Part shown: piece after piece, positions 34,863 through 38,200 of the stretch
Numbering within the stretch: the first letter of the stretch is position 1
Layout of the letters: the number at the start of each line of letters is the position of its first letter
NCBI RefSeq assembly: GCF_000332355.1
Contig: NZ_KB235956.1
Span: 19,282 to 57,481, forward strand
Length of the DNA: 38,200 nt
Direction of reading: 5' to 3'
Origin: Baaleninema simplex PCC 7105
Lineage (GTDB): Bacteria; Cyanobacteriota; Cyanobacteriia; Cyanobacteriales; Geitlerinemataceae
Notes under the pieces: generated by a model
Databases searched by the model: none
What the model saw: the letters and a program-made list of their open reading frames with translations, nothing else
Told to the model about the DNA's origin: nothing
Program-made: the position numbers and the translations under genes

Positions 34863-35924
34863 TTACTGTTTTTGGGAGAGAACCACGCCGAACCAATGGT
34901 TTTCGTCCGTCCAACTCCGAACGGGAGACAAACCCTTATTTTTGAGATCGGCTTGCATTCCATCGAGGTCGAACTTACGAGAAATTTCTGTAAGAATGGT
35001 TTCTTCTGCTGCAAACTCGACCGTTAAATCGAGGTTTTTTAAAACCGCAGCTTGTGCTTTTTGACTGCACAAATGCATTTCGATTCGAGATTCTTTTTCG
35101 TTGAAAAATGCACAATGTTGAAATTGATTAAGGTTGAAATTGCCATCAAAGCGAGAGTTGAGATGGCTTAACATATTCAAATTGAACTGTGCCGTTATAT
35201 TTTGGCTGTCGTTATATGCAGCTTCGAGGATAGATTTGGGTTTGCGTAAATCGACCCCCAACAGAAAATATTCACCGGGATTCAACGCTCGAGACACGCG
35301 ATCGAGAAATTCATCGCACTCGTTCGGCGTTAAATTGCCGATGGTACTGCCTAAAAACAGGATTACGCGTGTGGGAAACGAAGTCGGTGGTAGGCGATCG
35401 AGCGCTCGTTCGTAAGTTCCCACCAAACCGCGTACCGATAAAGTCGGATAGTCGTCTAACAGTGCGTAGGCACTTTGTTCGAGTATCCCGCCGCTGACAT
35501 CGATGGGTAAGTATGCCAGATGACCGTTGGACGAGTTGTGTAACTGGCTGTAAGCATCTAGCAAACGACGGGTTTTCGTGGAACTGCCGCTACCGAGTTC
35601 GACTAAATCGGCCGGCCCCGTTAAGTGGGCGATGTCGTCGGCGTAGCGACGCAAAATTGCCGCTTCCGTGCGCGTCGGGTAGTATTCGGGAAGTTCGCAA
35701 ATTTGCTCGAACAGTTCCGAACCGCGATCGTCGTAAAAATACTTGGGAGGTAGGGTTTTCGGAATTTGTGTCAGTCCGCACACCACATCTGCACCCGGTT
35801 CGCCATCGGCTTCAGAGGCAACCTTCCCATCGAGTAAATTGTCGATTTGAAGGCGCGATCGCATCGCGGTTGTCTCTGGCGCGAAACCGGAAAAATTCGG
35901 GGCTGGGGAGTTAGAAACTTGCAT
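34863..35924 (-). CDS. egtD: L-histidine N-alpha-methyltransferase EgtD (ergothioneine biosynthesis)
   Basis: It trimethylates histidine to hercynine with SAM, the first step to the antioxidant ergothioneine. The 353 residues show the family pattern: IPKTLPPKYFYDDRGSELFE, ICELPEYYPTRTEAAIL, the SAM-binding DLVELGSGSSTKTRRLLDA, RVILFLGSTIGNLTP, EYFLLGVDLRK and a C-terminal EISRKFD. The start at 35924 gives a slightly long variable N-terminus. No egtB sulfoxide synthase is adjacent, so the rest of the pathway would be elsewhere. Confidence 0.94.
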   Translation of the reverse strand: MQVSNSPAPNFSGFAPETTAMRSRLQIDNLLDGKVASEADGEPGADVVCGLTQIPKTLPPKYFYDDRGSELFEQICELPEYYPTRTEAAILRRYADDIAHLTGPADLVELGSGSSTKTRRLLDAYSQLHNSSNGHLAYLPIDVSGGILEQSAYALLDDYPTLSVRGLVGTYERALDRLPPTSFPTRVILFLGSTIGNLTPNECDEFLDRVSRALNPGEYFLLGVDLRKPKSILEAAYNDSQNITAQFNLNMLSHLNSRFDGNFNLNQFQHCAFFNEKESRIEMHLCSQKAQAAVLKNLDLTVEFAAEETILTEISRKFDLDGMQADLKNKGLSPVRSWTDENHWFGVVLSQKQ

Positions 35925-36053
35925 GCAACCTGTATTGCTCTACAGTTGACCCTTGGAACGGCCGCGAACTCGCGACAAAATTCCAAGTTTCGTGACATTT
36001 TCGCATTTTCAGAGGCAGTTTCCCAGGTGAGATCGCTGGAGTTGCCTCGGATC

Positions 36054-36338
36054 TTAGGTTTGCCGCAAAAACTCCACGCGGGGAAGTAGCGGATCGCGCA
36101 CGACGGCGAGTCCTGCATAACTCCAGCGTTGGAGAACCCCTTTCAACTGAGTTGGTGAAATCGATTCGACTGCGAGTTGGTCTTTGTATTCCTCGGCGTA
36201 CTTGTTAATGTAGCTGAGGGCGTCGAAGTGTTCGGAAAACATCAACATAAAGCGATCGGCGCCTTCAGGATCGGGACGGGCAGATAGGTAAGACCCGTCT
36301 TTCCGAGAGCGGATGGCATAGTAGGTTTGAGAAAACAT
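36054..36338 (-). CDS. Small conserved-type protein, 94 aa
   Basis: A soluble protein beginning MFSQTYYAIRSRKDGSYLSA, with FMLMFSEHFDALSYINKY and VLQRWSYAGLAVVRDPLLPR. Aromatic-rich, evenly composed and protein-like, with no signal or membrane segment. I believe it resembles small cyanobacterial hypothetical proteins but cannot name a domain. It lies between txlA and egtD on the same strand, 65 bases after txlA. Confidence 0.75.
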   Translation of the reverse strand: MFSQTYYAIRSRKDGSYLSARPDPEGADRFMLMFSEHFDALSYINKYAEEYKDQLAVESISPTQLKGVLQRWSYAGLAVVRDPLLPRVEFLRQT

Positions 36339-36403
36339 CGAATTCTTTACCTCGATCGTCGCGAACCGTCAGAACGCCTCGATACCTCCTGTGACAGTAT
36401 CCC

Positions 36404-36964
36404 TTACTGTACGTCAGACTGGACTTGAGAACCGTGACTGCGAGGATCGTCGGCGTTCGATTTTACGAAGGGCTGAAATTCGGAGGTTTTGCCCGTCGAT
36501 TTAGCAAATGGTATCGTTCGGTCGAGAACGAGGGCGTCGAGGTTTTGTGCCACGATACTGCGAGGTTGTTCGCCGATGGCTTGGGCGATCGCGCGACCGT
36601 CGCGATCGAGAAAGACGAAATGAGGGATACCATCGACCTCGTACTCGGCCATCTCCGGCAACCATTTTGTATTATCGACGTTGAGCATGACAAAATTGAC
36701 GCGATCGCGATATTCGTCTTTCAACGCGCCGAGGTCGGATGCCATCGCCTGACAGCTCGTACACCAGTCGGCATAAAATTCTAACAGCGTCGGCTGACCG
36801 TTGGAGAGCGCCACCTCGTAAGGCGTGGAGGTTTCCGCCAGTGTCGCCAACGTCGCCGTACCGCTTTGGGTGCGAAGGCCCAAGACGATTAATACGCTGA
36901 GGACGATGGCCGCGAGGGCGACGATAAAGTTGCGAACGCGAGTTGCTAAATTAGACTCAGACAT
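36404..36964 (-). CDS. txlA: Membrane-anchored thioredoxin-like protein (TxlA/HCF164-like)
   Basis: The start at 36964 (MSESNLATRVRNFIVALAAI) leads straight into a transmembrane anchor (residues about 12-30). An upstream ATG at 37027 would add 21 residues; neither has a clear ribosome site. The thioredoxin fold follows: PTLLEFYADWCTSCQAMASD with the redox pair CTSC, VNFVMLNVDNTKWLPEMAEYEVDGIPHFVFLD with the cis-Pro, and AIGEQPRSIVAQNLDAL. TxlA/HCF164 proteins deliver reducing power across the thylakoid membrane for photosystem and cytochrome assembly; this role is inferred from homology. Confidence 0.85.
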   Translation of the reverse strand: MSESNLATRVRNFIVALAAIVLSVLIVLGLRTQSGTATLATLAETSTPYEVALSNGQPTLLEFYADWCTSCQAMASDLGALKDEYRDRVNFVMLNVDNTKWLPEMAEYEVDGIPHFVFLDRDGRAIAQAIGEQPRSIVAQNLDALVLDRTIPFAKSTGKTSEFQPFVKSNADDPRSHGSQVQSDVQ

Positions 36965-37211
36965 GATATTCGCGAGGACGTGAGAGTTCGTAATCGATTG
37001 AATCTGTGGGCTGCTGCTATGAGTCATGATAGAGCGATCGCCCGCATTGTCGCTTGAGGGGCGATCGCGCGAGACTCTCGAACCGTTCTCTAAATCTGAG
37101 ATTCGTTAAGTTTGAATTTGTCAATCTCAAACAATTGTCAAGTTGTATTGAAAACCATCACATTTGGCTCTTTCAATCCAAACTCCGCCGTCTCACCTCA
37201 TTTGAGTTACA

Positions 37212-37616
37212 GTGAAAAAGCGCGTTACCCTGAGCTTCCCCCGCCATTCCGTGCAAATGCCCGTCACCTACCGACTGGCGAAAGATTTCAACATTGCCGC
37301 TAATATTATTCGCGCCCAAGTCGCCCCCAATCAAGTGGGGAAACTGGTTTTAGAACTCTTGGGAGATATCGACGAAATTCACGAGGCGATCGAGTGGATG
37401 CGCTCTCAAGAAATTAACGTCTCGATCGCCAGCGGTTCGATCGAAATCGACGAAAATCGCTGTGTCGATTGCGGTCTCTGTACGGGAGTCTGTCCGACGC
37501 AAGCTCTAACGCTCGATCCCGAAACCTTCCGCCTCCAGTTTACGCGATCGCGCTGTATCGTCTGCGAACAGTGCGTTCCCACCTGTCCCGTCCAAGCCAT
37601 CTCCACGAATTTTTGA
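37212..37616 (+). CDS. NIL-domain 4Fe-4S ferredoxin
   Basis: The 134 residues start at GTG 37212 (VKKRVTLSFPRHSVQMPVTY). The N-terminal NIL domain (substrate-binding-like, as at the end of methionine ABC ATPases) covers about residues 1-75. A two-cluster ferredoxin follows with CVDCGLCTGVCPTQAL and CIVCEQCVPTCPVQAI, eight Cys for two 4Fe-4S centres. The stop codon TGA (37614-37616) lies inside the terminal TTGACATA of the adjoining tnpB element, so the very end may have been altered by insertion, though the length looks normal. Confidence 0.92.
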   Translation: MKKRVTLSFPRHSVQMPVTYRLAKDFNIAANIIRAQVAPNQVGKLVLELLGDIDEIHEAIEWMRSQEINVSIASGSIEIDENRCVDCGLCTGVCPTQALTLDPETFRLQFTRSRCIVCEQCVPTCPVQAISTNF

Positions 37617-38064
37617 CATACTCACGCCCGCTGAAGCCGGGCGTGATTCTTGACGGTTCGACGCAACGTGCTACCGAAGTAGTCTTACGGTCGCTCCCCG
37701 TCCGTTTTAGGTCGTGCCGATGCCCCATGCCGACCATTTCTATGTTTCTCGCCGCGTTCTTGTCTCGGTCGTGTTCGGCTCCACAGCTTAGGCACAGAAC
37801 CGAACGAACAAACAAGTCTAATTTGCCCCATCGAAAGCCACACTCCGAGCAAATTTGACTCGTCGGCTCCCATCGGTCAACGACCCGGAAATCCCGTCCA
37901 AACTTTTCTGATTTTGCTTCACAGAGAGTTCGGAACTCACGCCAACCTTGTTGACAGATGGCGCGGGCTAACCGTCGATTTTTGACCATTCCCGACACAT
38001 TTAAGTCTTCTAGGACGATAGCTTGGTTTTTACTAACAACCTGAGTTGACAGTTTGTGCAAGAA
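37540..38064 (-). pseudogene. TnpB (IS200/IS605 OrfB) fragment, N-terminus lost
   Basis: The C-terminal part of an RNA-guided TnpB nuclease: the RuvC Glu region IVLEDLNVSGMVKNRRLARA, the zinc finger CSECGFRWGKLDLFVRSVLCLSCG and the last RuvC Asp in HDRDKNAARNIEM. The first RuvC Asp and the N-terminal DNA/RNA-binding part are missing, because the IS1634-like element is inserted at about 38063. The frame has no stop within its own element: it crosses the right end (37613) and stops at 37540, antisense to the ferredoxin gene. The encoded protein cannot be active. Confidence 0.85.
37613..38062 (-). mobile_element. IS200/IS605 element remnant with right end
   Basis: The right end, read on the minus strand, is the stem TCACGCCCG/CGGGCGTGA (37622-37646) followed by GTATGTCAA at 37613. 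This matches the ends of the remnants at 19798 and 22157. The element lies exactly at the ferredoxin stop codon. Its left half is missing or displaced by the IS1634-like insertion. Confidence 0.75.
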
Positions 38065-38200
38065 CCCACATTCCGCACTTCAAATGTAGTGTATAAGTAG
38101 TATAAATTGAATCGGAAAGGAATTAGGTATTTCGACTCAGCCAACTGACCCCTTGACTTGAAAATAACATTCAAGAGCCAACTGACTTGACAAAAATAGT
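38063..38200 (+). mobile_element. Terminus of second IS1634-like copy (right window edge)
   Basis: It is the inverted copy of 255-392 with one mismatch in 138 bases. It begins AACCCACATTCCGCACTTC and reads rightwards off the window. The transposase start would lie about 77 bases beyond the edge. It disrupts the tnpB fragment. Confidence 0.9.

Overview
The window is chromosomal DNA of a cyanobacterium. It carries an allophycocyanin operon (apcA-apcB-apcC), a biliverdin-forming heme oxygenase, a high-light-inducible Hlip, the cyanobacterial nitrogen-signalling pair pipX-pipY, a DUF928 protein, a group 2 sigma factor and many GCGATCGC (HIP1) octamers. Heptamer short tandem repeats, pentapeptide-repeat proteins and several insertion-sequence families point to a filamentous (Oscillatoriales-like) strain; that lineage guess is inference.

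Layout. 1-392: outward-facing partial IS with a DUF4277/IS1634-like transposase. 359-4406 (-): a hybrid sensor histidine kinase broken twice, by that IS at its 3' end and by a complete 1,253-bp ISL3-family element (2202-3454, 8-bp target duplication CAACTTCG). 4675-8044: ABC1/UbiB-like kinase, coiled-coil protein, divergent hli gene and a small exported protein. 8045-8940: repeat-rich, including a probable 270-bp MITE. 8941-9663: ho1. 9755-14725 (-): a DinG-like helicase relative and two paralogous pentapeptide-repeat proteins sharing an unrecognised C-terminal domain. 15522-16298: fetB. 16773-19334: a large lamin-tail/Ig-like/RTX secreted protein. 19335-22217: a mobile-element graveyard around a DUF928 gene, holding two tnpB-less IS200/IS605 right ends, a MITE with 8-bp duplication and a candidate structured RNA. 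22218-26764: SPOR-like protein, mnmA, and the proC-sepF-pipY-pipX cluster on the minus strand. 27240-28832: apcC, apcB, apcA. 29546-30529: group 2 sigma factor, followed by 1.2 kb without a convincing gene. 31730-34698: UPF0718 permease and guaA. 34863-37616: egtD, a small conserved protein, a TxlA-like thioredoxin and a NIL-domain ferredoxin. 37540-38200: tnpB remnant cut by a second copy of the IS1634-like element, inverted relative to the first.

Function. The core genes are housekeeping: light harvesting (apc, ho1, hli), C/N signalling and division (pipX, pipY, sepF), nucleotide, proline, tRNA and ergothioneine metabolism. The unusual content is the mobile DNA. Both transposase families have an A8 run where the reading frame must shift by -1. 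The 38-kb segment is bracketed by near-identical inverted IS ends, a layout that could support inversion. Three IS200/IS605 right ends survive without a working tnpB.
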